Positions 16,856 through 25,410 of a DNA stretch of 64,000 nucleotides are shown piece after piece; the stretch's first letter is position 1; each line of letters starts with the position of its first letter. Under the pieces are notes generated by a model. It ran no database searches. It saw only the letters and a list, made by a program, of their open reading frames with translations, and was not told the origin of the DNA. Source of the stretch: Blastocatellia bacterium (lineage in GTDB: Bacteria > Acidobacteriota > Blastocatellia > Chloracidobacteriales > Chloracidobacteriaceae). Made by a program: the position numbers and the translations under genes. The stretch is taken from NCBI GenBank assembly GCA_019695185.1, contig JAIBAN010000022.1, positions 26,956-90,955 on the forward strand. The letters are read 5' to 3'.

Positions 16856-19232
16856 AAGAAAGGCAGGCCGCCAGCGCACCCAACAATTCTTTGGAGCGGA
16901 ACGGTTTGGCCAGGCAGCAAGAAAAACCTTTGGTCAAAAGGAAGGTCTGGTCGGTTTCATCAAATGAGGTGGTGAGAGCAATCACCTTGGCCTGACTGGT
17001 GGCAGGGGCGTTTTTTAAGGCTTCCAGTTCTGCGACCCCTTCCACGGATGATTGGCTCACATCCAGCAAAATGATGCCGGGTGCGGTTTGCTCTGCCTGG
17101 GCCAGGGCGGAGACTGTGTCTGGTGCCCCCACCACCTGATAACCGGCAGCTTCCACCATAGCGCTGGTGATTTCCCGCAATTCTTCATTCCGTTCGATAA
17201 TCAGAACCGTCGGTTTTTCAAGTTCCGCCGAAACAAAACGAAGCTGTTTGGTGGGGACCCGTAACTCAACAGTAAAAGTGGTTCCGGTTCCCAAGACGCT
17301 CTCACAGGTCACCTTGCCTCCATGCAGGTCAATCAGGGCTTTGACAATCGTCAGCCCAATACCGGTTCCGCCAAACTGACGGGTGCTGGAGCCATCAGCC
17401 TGCCGGAAGCGGTCAAAGATATAGGGCAGGGCTTTGGGGGAAATGCCCACGCCGGTATCGCTGACTTTGATGACCACTTGGTTGGTTTCAAAGCGTGAGG
17501 AAACCCGAATGGTTCCCTCGTGGGGCGTGAATTTGACGGCATTGGTCAGCAGGTTCCACAGTACCTGCTTCATCCGGTTCGGGTCCACCGGCAGATAGGG
17601 CAGGGGCTTGCCCAAATCGGTTTCCACCCGGATGCGTTTGTTTCCAGCACTGAGCGTCACACTCTGCACAGTTTGGGCAATCAAGCGGTTGATGTCGGTG
17701 GTTTGGGGGGTGATTTCAAGGGTTCCCTGGTCAAGCCGTGAAAGGTCCAGCAAGTCGTTAATCAGAATCATCAGGGTTTCTGAGGACCGGTTGATTTGCT
17801 CAATACCGGTTTGGGCCTGTCGGTCCAGATTGCTGCTGCGGGCCTGCAAAATCTGGGCCCACCCCATGATGGTGGTCAACGGCGTGCGCAGTTCGTGGCT
17901 GACATTGTTCAAAAACTCGGACTTGAGCTGATTGGCCAGCCGGATTTCCTGAAAACTCTGTTGCAGGTTTTCAAACAGCCGCACATTGTAGAGGGCAGTG
18001 GCCAGCGTCGAGGCCAGCGTGGTCAGGAGTTGCGTTTGGGCATCGGAAAACGGCACGCCTGAATAGCGTTGGAGGAGCACCGTTCCCTGCAATTCGTTGC
18101 CTTGCCAAAGTGGAACCCCCAGCAACGCCTGGGGAATTTTATTGTTGCCGACCACCGTGTAGGAAATTGGCAGTTGGTCCAACTCCTCCCGCGAGGAAAT
18201 CCGCAGCGTATTTTGCGAACGGCTTAAAAAGCCCGTAATCCCCACATCGGCCGGCTGGTCAAATTCGGGAAAGGTTTCGTCCCCTTCCCGCAGATAGCGA
18301 CAGGTAAATGATTTGGTTTCGGCATTGTAGGTCGCCAGCGACATACAATCACTCGGAATCAGTTCGTCCAGTTCCGTCACAATGGCATGAATCAAATGGT
18401 CAAGCTGATTGGTGGCGTTGACTACATGGCCAACCCGGTTAATGGCGGAAAGCTCCTTAACCCGCTCTGTCAGGGTTTCCTGCGAAACGTAAAACTTTTT
18501 GATGAGCCAACTGGCACTGAGCAGCAATCCGCCAAAGAGGCAGGTGCCAAACAGCCCGCCTTTGGGCGAATGAAACACCACGGCAATCAGCCATCCGATG
18601 GGAACCGTGATGCCTTCAAAGGCAAAAACCCTGGTTGAATAGACCTTGATGAAATGGAGTAATTCATTCCCGTCAAAATATTCCTTGAAGGTGTAAATCG
18701 TATGCAGCACCACCTGGTTGACGACAAAAAACACCAGGGTCTGCCACAGCGGGGTCAGTTCGGCACCGGGCTGGATGACCGGTTCCAGCCGGAACGCATG
18801 TGCCGTGAGCCCCACAAAAAACCAGAGCAGGCTTTCCTTTCCACTCCCAAACAAAACCCGTCCCAGGTTCATCGGCAGGGAATCATGCCGTTGTTCGGTG
18901 CGCAGGATATGCTGGACGCGAATGGCCACCACACTCAGGCTGGAGCAGAGCATGGCCGGCAAGGGGCCGAAAATCAGCAGCACGGCAAAGCGAATCGCAA
19001 TGGAGAGCGCCACATAAAGGTTTTGCGACCGAGTGACCCCGATGTTGACCTGAAACAACGGGTCGTACATCACGATGTCGAGCAAAATAAAGACGAATAA
19101 AAAGGGATGGAGATTGACGGCCTCCTGAGACCACAACACTGCGGCGGTAATCAGGGTCAACCAACCGAGGATCCCAATGGAGTAGTGAAACGGTGTTAAA
19201 AACCGGGTTTGGCTGGGCGGAGGGGTTTCCAT
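16854..19232 (-). CDS. Membrane hybrid sensor histidine kinase with atypical receiver domain
   Basis: This 792-aa protein has about seven or eight membrane helices (residues 18-245) and a GAF-like domain (about 260-420). A HisKA dimerisation domain follows with phospho-acceptor H446 in SHELRTP. The HATPase has an N-box near 561-566, G1 DTGVGIS at 592-598 and G2 GGTGIGL at 621-627. A C-terminal receiver runs from about residue 674. The receiver keeps the phospho-acceptor Asp (D724) and the Lys (K776 in AKPF). The usual acidic pair at the first strand is E680-R681 instead of two acidic residues, so Mg binding may be altered. No partner response regulator gene is adjacent. Sensor and kinase functions are firm; the ligand is unknown. 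Confidence 0.92.
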   Translation of the reverse strand: METPPPSQTRFLTPFHYSIGILGWLTLITAAVLWSQEAVNLHPFLFVFILLDIVMYDPLFQVNIGVTRSQNLYVALSIAIRFAVLLIFGPLPAMLCSSLSVVAIRVQHILRTEQRHDSLPMNLGRVLFGSGKESLLWFFVGLTAHAFRLEPVIQPGAELTPLWQTLVFFVVNQVVLHTIYTFKEYFDGNELLHFIKVYSTRVFAFEGITVPIGWLIAVVFHSPKGGLFGTCLFGGLLLSASWLIKKFYVSQETLTERVKELSAINRVGHVVNATNQLDHLIHAIVTELDELIPSDCMSLATYNAETKSFTCRYLREGDETFPEFDQPADVGITGFLSRSQNTLRISSREELDQLPISYTVVGNNKIPQALLGVPLWQGNELQGTVLLQRYSGVPFSDAQTQLLTTLASTLATALYNVRLFENLQQSFQEIRLANQLKSEFLNNVSHELRTPLTTIMGWAQILQARSSNLDRQAQTGIEQINRSSETLMILINDLLDLSRLDQGTLEITPQTTDINRLIAQTVQSVTLSAGNKRIRVETDLGKPLPYLPVDPNRMKQVLWNLLTNAVKFTPHEGTIRVSSRFETNQVVIKVSDTGVGISPKALPYIFDRFRQADGSSTRQFGGTGIGLTIVKALIDLHGGKVTCESVLGTGTTFTVELRVPTKQLRFVSAELEKPTVLIIERNEELREITSAMVEAAGYQVVGAPDTVSALAQAEQTAPGIILLDVSQSSVEGVAELEALKNAPATSQAKVIALTTSFDETDQTFLLTKGFSCCLAKPFRSKELLGALAACLS

Positions 19233-19393
19233 GCAGGCAGTAAACCGAATTTGCGGCTTTCTCAGATTGTGATGTCAGGCAGTGGTTGAATTCTAAGCCG
19301 AGTCAGTGGTTTTTCAAAACAAAAATCATGCTTTTTGCCAATCGGACACTGTTCGTGGATGGGGATTCTTTCTTCAGAACCCTTTGGGGAATT

Positions 19394-19491
19394 GTGGCGC
19401 GATTGGTTTCATCGCGCTTGGAAAGAACTTATTGGTTCTCCAAAGTAAGTGGAAGAAAAGGGCAAACGCGCGATGAAACCAATCGCGCCAC
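19394..19491. repeat. Inverted repeat with GTGGCGCGATT core (copy 1)
   Basis: The 23-bp arms at 19394-19416 and 19469-19491 are exact reverse complements and begin GTGGCGCGATTGG. The enclosed 52 bp contains a smaller hairpin (TTGGA...TCCAA). The element overlaps the 3' end of the small membrane-protein gene. The right flank, ACGTTC..AACC.AGAATTG, also flanks the palindrome at 25286-25377, so the two are related. Confidence 0.9.
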
Positions 19492-19917
19492 GTTCCAAAC
19501 CGAGAATTGTTGGAAACATAAACAGCGTCCAAGACAAAAACGCCCAGCCATTCCATCCGGAGACAGCAGGTCGGTCCCAAATGAAAGCAGAATTCCCAAA
19601 AAAACCCAAAGCACTGTCTGGGGCAGGGAAAAACTGCTTTGTTCCCTGGCCCGTACCCCGATGATGAGGGCGATGAAGCCCCATTCGACCACCCGAACCA
19701 GTGAGTAGACGAAAAAATAGGTTTGCCCGGCTTCTTCCCGAGAGGAAACCTGCACCGTAAAAAACAGGATGAATCCGAACACCAACCCCAGAAACCACCG
19801 GATGGTCCCCAATCCAACGGCCAGGGGAAAAGGTGTTGCCTCGTCTGAAAGCCATTTGATTCCCAGATAACACCAGGTGACGTAGGCAACAAATTTCACT
19901 GCTCCATACAACAGCAT
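19429..19917 (-). CDS. Small four-helix membrane protein, unknown function
   Basis: Start ATG 19917 is preceded by GGAGGT with a 7-nt spacer, a strong ribosome site, giving 162 aa. The upstream codons to 20013 are therefore unlikely to be translated. Four hydrophobic segments lie at about residues 2-22, 31-57, 68-92 and 98-117. No family is recognised. The last 30 or so residues (including ARLVSSR) are encoded by the left half of a dispersed inverted repeat. The native C-terminus may therefore have been replaced by repeat-derived codons. Overlapping longer frames on this strand run through the divergent neighbour and were discarded. Confidence 0.6.
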   Translation of the reverse strand: MLLYGAVKFVAYVTWCYLGIKWLSDEATPFPLAVGLGTIRWFLGLVFGFILFFTVQVSSREEAGQTYFFVYSLVRVVEWGFIALIIGVRAREQSSFSLPQTVLWVFLGILLSFGTDLLSPDGMAGRFCLGRCLCFQQFSVWNVARLVSSRVCPFLPLTLENQ

Positions 19918-20110
19918 TGCAGGCACCTCCCAGAGAAAGTTCGTCTCCAGGTATTGTGCTTGGGGTGGGCAGAGCCGGTGATTGCACCAAGGCAGAAAAA
20001 AAAGTGTCCGCACTGCTTTTCAAAAACCGTTGGGATTGCGTAAAGTCGGCGGTCCGTGTGGTGGTTGTCGATTTACCTTGTTTTGAACCAGCGGTTTTCT
20101 GTAATTTCCT

Positions 20111-20533
20111 ATGACCCCTGCCCAATTCAAATCCTCGCCGGAGAGTGGCTCTGTCCGGCGCGCCTCCACATTCGCCATGGTTTCGATGGTTATTGCCTGT
20201 CTCAATGTGGTGGTGTTCGTGGCCTTGACCCTCTGCATTTTCGGAGGCGATGCGCTGCGCCACCGGCTGGCCCACACCTCCTGGGAGCATTTCTTTTTTC
20301 GTCTGAGCGATACCGGTTTTATCGTGTTGATTTACTATGCGCTTTCCCTGGGTTGGATGGTTTCGCTGGTGGGGGCGCTGCTGGGAATGGTGGCCCTGCT
20401 CCGCCTTGAGCACAAAAAACGGTTTGCCCTGCTGGCGCTGGTATGCAATGGCGGGTTGCTGGTTGTAAATCTGGTGATTGATATTCTGCTGGGGCTGGCC
20501 TATATCTCCTTGTCCGCTTTGAGCCCCCGGTAG
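20111..20533 (+). CDS. Small membrane protein, unknown function
   Basis: This 140-aa protein has three hydrophobic segments: residues about 22-45, 67-95 and 103-135. It contains no recognisable catalytic motif. It resembles short membrane proteins with the layout of DUF4190-like families, though I cannot confirm membership. It ends 33 nt before the HSP90-like gene and could be the first gene of that operon. It starts 193 nt from the divergent membrane protein start at 19917, so the promoters lie between. Confidence 0.6.
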   Translation: MTPAQFKSSPESGSVRRASTFAMVSMVIACLNVVVFVALTLCIFGGDALRHRLAHTSWEHFFFRLSDTGFIVLIYYALSLGWMVSLVGALLGMVALLRLEHKKRFALLALVCNGGLLVVNLVIDILLGLAYISLSALSPR

Positions 20534-20566
20534 GTTATTCCCCGAATTTTCGAGCACATATTGGTT

Positions 20567-22390
20567 ATGGATTATAAATTTCAAGTCAATTTGCAGGGCA
20601 TTATTGACCTGCTTTCCAATCACCTTTACAGCGGGCCGCAGGTGTATGTGCGGGAACTGCTGCAAAACGGCGTGGACGCCATCCGGGCCCGACTCGAACC
20701 GGAACCCAAACTTGCGGGAGCCATCCACCTCAGCCTGACCACTGCGGAAGAAACCGGTGCTCCGGTACTGGTTTTCGAGGACAACGGGATTGGCCTTACC
20801 GAAGCTGAAATCCACCAGTTTCTGGCCACCATCGGACAGACCTCCAAACGGGACGAACTGAACCGCCAGCGCAGTGAATTTATCGGCCAGTTTGGGATTG
20901 GTCTGCTGTCCTGTTTTCTGGTGTCGGATGAAATCGTGGTTCACACCCGGTCAGCCAAAGCAGCCGACAGCCCGACGATGGAGTGGCAGGGAAGACCGGA
21001 TGGAACCTACAGCGTGCGCCAGTCGGAAGAGGTCCTGCCGCCCGGCACCAGAGTCAGGCTGGTCTGCAAGCCCGGTTTTGAAACCTATTTCAAACCCGCC
21101 AAAATCCGCGAACTGGTCAATTTTTTCGGCGGCCTCTTGCCGTACCCGATTTTTTTGAGCCAGGGAACCAAACGGGTCCAACTGAATCCGGGCGGCGCAC
21201 CCTGGACCCATACCTATTTCAACGATGCCGAGCGCCGCGAAGCCTATCTGGCATATGGCAAGGAGAACTTTGAGATTGATTTTTTCGACTGTTTCGAACT
21301 CAAGTCCGAGGTCGGAAAAGTCGAAGGCATCGCCTTTGTGCTGCCGTTTTCACCCAGCCCGTCGCAGCGGGGCGCGCATCGGGTCTATCTCAAACACATG
21401 CTGCTTTCCGAGACGGTGGACAATCTGCTGCCGGACTGGGCGTTTTTCGTCAAATGTGTGGTCAATGCCAATGAACTGCGCCCGACGGCCTCGCGGGAGT
21501 CCTTTTACGAGGATGAAACCCTGGAACTGACCCGTGAAGCGCTGGGGCAGACCCTGCGGGGCTATTTGGTGAAAATGGCGCGGGAAAACCCCAAACGGCT
21601 GCAAAAATTCATCCAGCTCCACCATTTGTCCATCAAGGCGCTGGCCGTCTATGACGACGAATTTTACCGGTTGGTGATTGACTGGCTGCCCTTTGAAACT
21701 TCGCTGGGGGAAATGACCTTTGGCGATTATCGGCAACGGAATGCGGTCATCCGCTACACGCCCAACATTGACCAGTTTCGCCAGATTGCCCAGGTGGCGG
21801 CAGCCCAATCCCTCTGTGTCATCAATGCGGCCTATACCTACAACATGCAGTTGCTGGAACGATATGCTGAGGTGTTTGGCGACAAGCCCGTGGGGATGAT
21901 TGACACGGAAATGCTGGTGCAAAGCTTTGCCGAACTGACGATTGACCAGCAGGAACAGGCAGACGGGTTCCGCACCTTTGCCGAGGAAGTGCTGGGACCG
22001 TTTCATTGCGGGGTCGAAATCAAAATCTTCCAGCCGGCTGAACTGCCCACGTTGTTCAGTACCGACCAGGATTATGGGTTCCAGCGTTCCGTGTCCACTG
22101 CCAAAGACGTGGCTGATGCGGTCTGGGGAGCGGTTTTGGACGACCTGACCTCCGACACGGAAGACGCTTTTAACGCCCAGCTTTGTTTCAATTACGGGAA
22201 TACGCTGGTCCGGAAAATCTGCACCATCGAGGACCGGACGGTGCTCAAACTGGCCATTCAAATGCTCTATGTGCAGGCGTTGCTGCTGGGCCATCACCCG
22301 CTCAGTTCACGGGAAATGACGCTGCTCAATTCCGGCTTGCTGAATCTGATTGAAATCGGAGTGGATTCCGGGAAAGGCTGGGTGGTATGA
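20567..22390 (+). CDS. HSP90-family ATPase chaperone, divergent type
   Basis: Start ATG 20567 (MDYKFQVNLQG) was preferred over a TTG at 20561; 607 aa. The GHKL ATP-binding site is complete. It has E30 and N34 in RELLQNGVDA, DNGIG at 72-76 and GQFGIG at 107-112. The middle domain carries RPTASRESFYED, matching the HSP90 catalytic-loop region. The protein is shorter than E. coli HtpG (624 aa) and clearly different from it. From memory, it belongs to a group of HSP90-like proteins in actinobacteria and other bacteria that are paired with a TPR-like gene. That pairing is repeated here: the next gene starts at 22387 inside this gene's stop (ATGA overlap), a sign of translational coupling. Confidence 0.88.
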   Translation: MDYKFQVNLQGIIDLLSNHLYSGPQVYVRELLQNGVDAIRARLEPEPKLAGAIHLSLTTAEETGAPVLVFEDNGIGLTEAEIHQFLATIGQTSKRDELNRQRSEFIGQFGIGLLSCFLVSDEIVVHTRSAKAADSPTMEWQGRPDGTYSVRQSEEVLPPGTRVRLVCKPGFETYFKPAKIRELVNFFGGLLPYPIFLSQGTKRVQLNPGGAPWTHTYFNDAERREAYLAYGKENFEIDFFDCFELKSEVGKVEGIAFVLPFSPSPSQRGAHRVYLKHMLLSETVDNLLPDWAFFVKCVVNANELRPTASRESFYEDETLELTREALGQTLRGYLVKMARENPKRLQKFIQLHHLSIKALAVYDDEFYRLVIDWLPFETSLGEMTFGDYRQRNAVIRYTPNIDQFRQIAQVAAAQSLCVINAAYTYNMQLLERYAEVFGDKPVGMIDTEMLVQSFAELTIDQQEQADGFRTFAEEVLGPFHCGVEIKIFQPAELPTLFSTDQDYGFQRSVSTAKDVADAVWGAVLDDLTSDTEDAFNAQLCFNYGNTLVRKICTIEDRTVLKLAIQMLYVQALLLGHHPLSSREMTLLNSGLLNLIEIGVDSGKGWVV

Positions 22391-23520
22391 CCACAACCAA
22401 TGAAATTCATGATTTGATGTATCAAGCGCATCAGTTGGAAGATGGTGACCCGGCCAAAATTGCCCTCTTTGAACAGGCCATCAATCTGGCTGATTCCAGT
22501 CAGAACGACCGGTTGGCTTTTGCCGCCCGGAATTCGCTGATTGATGCCGCCACTTTTGGCGGGCAGTTTCACAAGGCCATGGCCGCCTTTGCCTGGTGTC
22601 TGGCCCAAAGCGACAAACAACAGACTTTTACTTCGCTCTGGAATTTGCTCTGGAAATACAAATGGATGGTGATGAATGCCCCGCGCTATCCGCAAATCGA
22701 GAAGCCACAACTGGAAAAAATGTTTACCGATGCGCAGGAACGGTTTCAGGCTTACGGAGCGAGTTTGCGCCCCCTCTATCGGGCCATGGCAGACAATGCG
22801 GAAAGCCTGTGGGGCGAGGCCAAACGGCGGGAACTGCTGGAACTGTATCTGAGTGCCCGGCGCGACTCACTGGCGGATTGCTCCACCTGTGAACTGGCCT
22901 ACGAGGTGGGCGAGGCCGAGCGCTTTGACGACCCGGCGACCGTCATCAGAAAAGCCCAGCCGATTTTGGAGGGCAGGCTGACCTGTCGCAGTCAGCCCCA
23001 CGGCGTGTTGGCCCAGGTGCTGCTCTCCCTGGTTCGACTGGGCTGGTTGACCGAGGCGGAAACCTGCCATCAGCGCGGTTACCGTCTGATTCGGACCAAT
23101 CCAAATTATTTATGGGAGATGGCCAGCCATATCACGTACCTGACGTTGACCGGCAATCTGAGTCGGGCCCTCAAGCTGTTTGAACGGCACCTGGGTTGGG
23201 TCATAAACACAAAAGAACGGGCCGCCCATTTTTATTTTCTGCTGGCGGTCTGGTTTTTGCTGGAACAGGTGGGCGAAACCCGCAAACGACCGTTAAAACT
23301 TACGCTCCTTGCCACCTTCCCGCTGTTTCGGGAGGACCGAACTTACCAGGTGGCTGATTTGAAAGCCTGGTTTCAAAAAGAAACCGAAACCCTGGCGGGC
23401 CGGTTCAACCGCCGGAACGGGAACGATTATTTTGACCGGCAAATCCGGGAGCACTTTGACCTGAAAGAACTGGCCGAGCGGGTCCGGCTGCAAGCCTCGC
23501 AGCCACCTGCCGGGGATTGA
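22387..23520 (+). CDS. TPR-like partner of the HSP90-family protein
   Basis: This 377-aa soluble protein is made of helical pairs with recurring small and aromatic residues. Examples are ALFEQAINLADSSQND and, later, GWLTEAETCHQRGYRLI, both in the style of TPR units. No membrane helix or signal is present. It overlaps the HSP90-like gene by 4 nt (ATGA), so the two are very probably made together. A co-chaperone or client-adaptor role is inferred from the pairing and from eukaryotic HSP90 co-chaperones that use TPRs. No C-terminal MEEVD-like tail, which TPR clamps bind in eukaryotes, is present on the partner. Confidence 0.75.
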   Translation: MTTTNEIHDLMYQAHQLEDGDPAKIALFEQAINLADSSQNDRLAFAARNSLIDAATFGGQFHKAMAAFAWCLAQSDKQQTFTSLWNLLWKYKWMVMNAPRYPQIEKPQLEKMFTDAQERFQAYGASLRPLYRAMADNAESLWGEAKRRELLELYLSARRDSLADCSTCELAYEVGEAERFDDPATVIRKAQPILEGRLTCRSQPHGVLAQVLLSLVRLGWLTEAETCHQRGYRLIRTNPNYLWEMASHITYLTLTGNLSRALKLFERHLGWVINTKERAAHFYFLLAVWFLLEQVGETRKRPLKLTLLATFPLFREDRTYQVADLKAWFQKETETLAGRFNRRNGNDYFDRQIREHFDLKELAERVRLQASQPPAGD

Positions 23521-23571
23521 CATCGGTTCTTTTTTGCGCGTCTTTTCGCGTGTTTCGCGGTCTCATCAAAA

Positions 23572-24063
23572 TCACCCTGGAGGTTGATTTCCTGTGGGTT
23601 CCCGCAACCGGTATTCCATATACACGTCCGCTGTTTCGTAGCCCACATCCGCCGGCAGCGGACAATGCACAAATCCCATTTTTTCATACAACCGGAGAGC
23701 CGGTTGCAGTTTGGTTGAGGAAACCAGCACCACTTTGGCGGCTCCCTGGTTCCGGGACCATTCCAGCACGGTTTCGGAGAGGAGTTTCCCCAGCCCCTGG
23801 CCCTTGGCCCGGTCAGCCACGGCCAGCTTGGCCAGTTCGACGGTTTGATGGCCACGGGGAATGGCAGCACAGGTACCCACCACCTCGCCATCCAGGAGAG
23901 CAAAAAAGATTTCGCCGCCGTGGTCCAGAATCATTTCCTGCGGATGTTCCAGATATTTGCGGTCTTCTTCCTCAAACAACCCGAACCCGTCCAGCCAGAC
24001 GCGGTTCAGGTCGTTGAAGGCTGCGGCAAAGTGTGGCTGAAAAGAAACGATTTCAATCGGCAT
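23572..24063 (-). CDS. GNAT-family N-acetyltransferase
   Basis: This 163-aa protein contains the acetyl-CoA-binding motif of GNAT enzymes. Motif A, LAKLAVADRAKGQGLG, holds the (R/Q)xxGxG/A pyrophosphate loop. It is followed by the conserved helix and YEKMGF in motif B. It transfers an acetyl group from acetyl-CoA to an amine; the acceptor cannot be deduced. It converges on the HSP90/TPR operon with 51 nt between the stops and is probably monocistronic. Confidence 0.85.
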   Translation of the reverse strand: MPIEIVSFQPHFAAAFNDLNRVWLDGFGLFEEEDRKYLEHPQEMILDHGGEIFFALLDGEVVGTCAAIPRGHQTVELAKLAVADRAKGQGLGKLLSETVLEWSRNQGAAKVVLVSSTKLQPALRLYEKMGFVHCPLPADVGYETADVYMEYRLREPTGNQPPG

Positions 24064-24183
24064 GGCACATGGTCTTCCGTTTTTTAACCAACGATGGGAT
24101 GGTACTTCTTACAAGATTTCTGAACTGTACCAGAGGAAGAACCAGTTGTTCCAAGTCGTTTGGGGGACCAACCACTGCCGGAT

Positions 24184-25206
24184 TCAGCTTTTGGGATGGT
24201 TGCGGAAAAACTCCCAAATGGTTTCGCTGGCGTCAAAATCCCGGCTGGTTTTGCCAATGATGATTTGCGGCAGGTACTGAAACCCGCCCGGCCAGGTGTG
24301 GCCGCCGTTTTGGACGGTAATTAAAACAACCTGGGCATTGTGGCTACAACCGTTGTAGACCTCGCGGCGGGCCTGGGTTCCATCGTTGGCGGTATCCGGG
24401 AGCAGGGTGACCTCCGGAGTGGGGGAACATCCTCCGGCTTTCACCCAGAGAGCCACCGTGGCGGCAACTGAAAGGGACTTGCCCCGGTTGCCGGCCACAA
24501 ATCCGCCGTTATAAAGGACCAGCGGGTCATCGGTTCCGTTGATAAGCAAAACCGGCAAGGGACCGGCGGGGGCATAAAGCGGCGTGGTCGAAAAATCAGG
24601 AAAGGCACCAGCCACCGGGGCAATGGCTGCAATTTTGTTTGAAAGCTGACAGCCCAGGCGGTTTGAAAAAAAACCGCCGTTGGACATCCCCGTGGCAAAA
24701 ATCCTGCGCTGGTCCACGTTGTATTCGGTCCCCAGTTTGTCAATCAGAGCCGAGATAAAGCCAACATCGTCCACATCGGCCTGCCCCGGTTTGTCTTCGC
24801 GGCCATCATTCCACGATTTATTCAGGCCGTCAGGATAGACTGCGATGAATTTCTCCCGTTCGGCAACGTCGTTGAAATGGGTGAGGGTGACCATTCCTTT
24901 GCCATCGCCGCCGCCGCCATGGAGGACAATCACCAGAGGGGTTGCATTCTGTTTTTGAATGGCTTTGGGGACATACAGCCGATAAGTCCGCTCCAATCCA
25001 CCGACGGTGATGGAGCCTGAGAGCAAGCCTTTTTTGGCGGCCAGGGATTGGTGAATCCGTTCGGTCAGCCGACCTTGCCGCCGTGGTTCACGGGAAAATT
25101 GGTGACTGGCGGCGCTGCCGCAAACAAAGAGGCTGGTGAACAGCAGAAACAAACCAATAAAGAGGGTAGCACCCCGGATTGTCAGGGTTCTCAACCGGAT
25201 TCGCAT
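24184..25206 (-). CDS. Secreted esterase of the PHB-depolymerase / feruloyl-esterase type
   Basis: This 340-aa alpha/beta hydrolase has an N-terminal signal (residues 12-32). The oxyanion-hole strand VLHGGGGDG lies at 95-102. The nucleophile elbow GMSNG has Ser175, and the acid is Asp226 or Asp227 in NGTDDP. The catalytic His is H303 in GGHTWPG. This order and spacing match the LpqC / poly(3-hydroxybutyrate) depolymerase family, which also holds acetyl-xylan and feruloyl esterases. The natural substrate cannot be told. The upstream gap holds a long palindrome (25286-25377). Confidence 0.88.
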   Translation of the reverse strand: MRIRLRTLTIRGATLFIGLFLLFTSLFVCGSAASHQFSREPRRQGRLTERIHQSLAAKKGLLSGSITVGGLERTYRLYVPKAIQKQNATPLVIVLHGGGGDGKGMVTLTHFNDVAEREKFIAVYPDGLNKSWNDGREDKPGQADVDDVGFISALIDKLGTEYNVDQRRIFATGMSNGGFFSNRLGCQLSNKIAAIAPVAGAFPDFSTTPLYAPAGPLPVLLINGTDDPLVLYNGGFVAGNRGKSLSVAATVALWVKAGGCSPTPEVTLLPDTANDGTQARREVYNGCSHNAQVVLITVQNGGHTWPGGFQYLPQIIIGKTSRDFDASETIWEFFRNHPKS

Positions 25207-25285
25207 GGCAGGGTTCCTTTCCGGAAAGATGTTGTTTTGGAGTTATACCGGGAAAGGAGCCGGATGGGTTCAGGAAAAAGAAAAA

Positions 25286-25377
25286 GGTGAATGGCAGCAA
25301 TTCTTGGTTTGGCAAAAGAAGTGGCGCGATTAAACAAATCGCGCCACGTTCTGAACCAAGAATTGCTGCCATTCACC
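25286..25377. repeat. Long near-perfect palindrome with GTGGCGCGATT core (copy 2)
   Basis: The outer 24-bp arms, 25286-25309 and 25354-25377, are perfect reverse complements. The inner arms GTGGCGCGATT (25321-25331) and AATCGCGCCAC (25337-25347) enclose a 5-nt loop. The AGAA/TTCT between them also pairs. The outer end (GGTGAATGG) merges with the TGGTGAA heptamer type. It lies between two minus-strand genes and could act as a terminator-like or MITE-like structure. Confidence 0.92.
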
Positions 25378-25410
25378 ATTCACTATTTACCAACGTGCCG
25401 CCCGGTGCGG

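Noticed and set aside
19409..20944. Long minus-strand frame (511 codons) over several genes
   Set aside because: It crosses the HSP90-like start and the small membrane gene on the other strand. The real gene with a strong ribosome site is 19429-19917 in another frame.
20111..23520. HSP90/TPR pair as a phage-defence island
   Set aside because: No neighbouring restriction, toxin, nuclease or integrase genes. The pair resembles a housekeeping chaperone unit.
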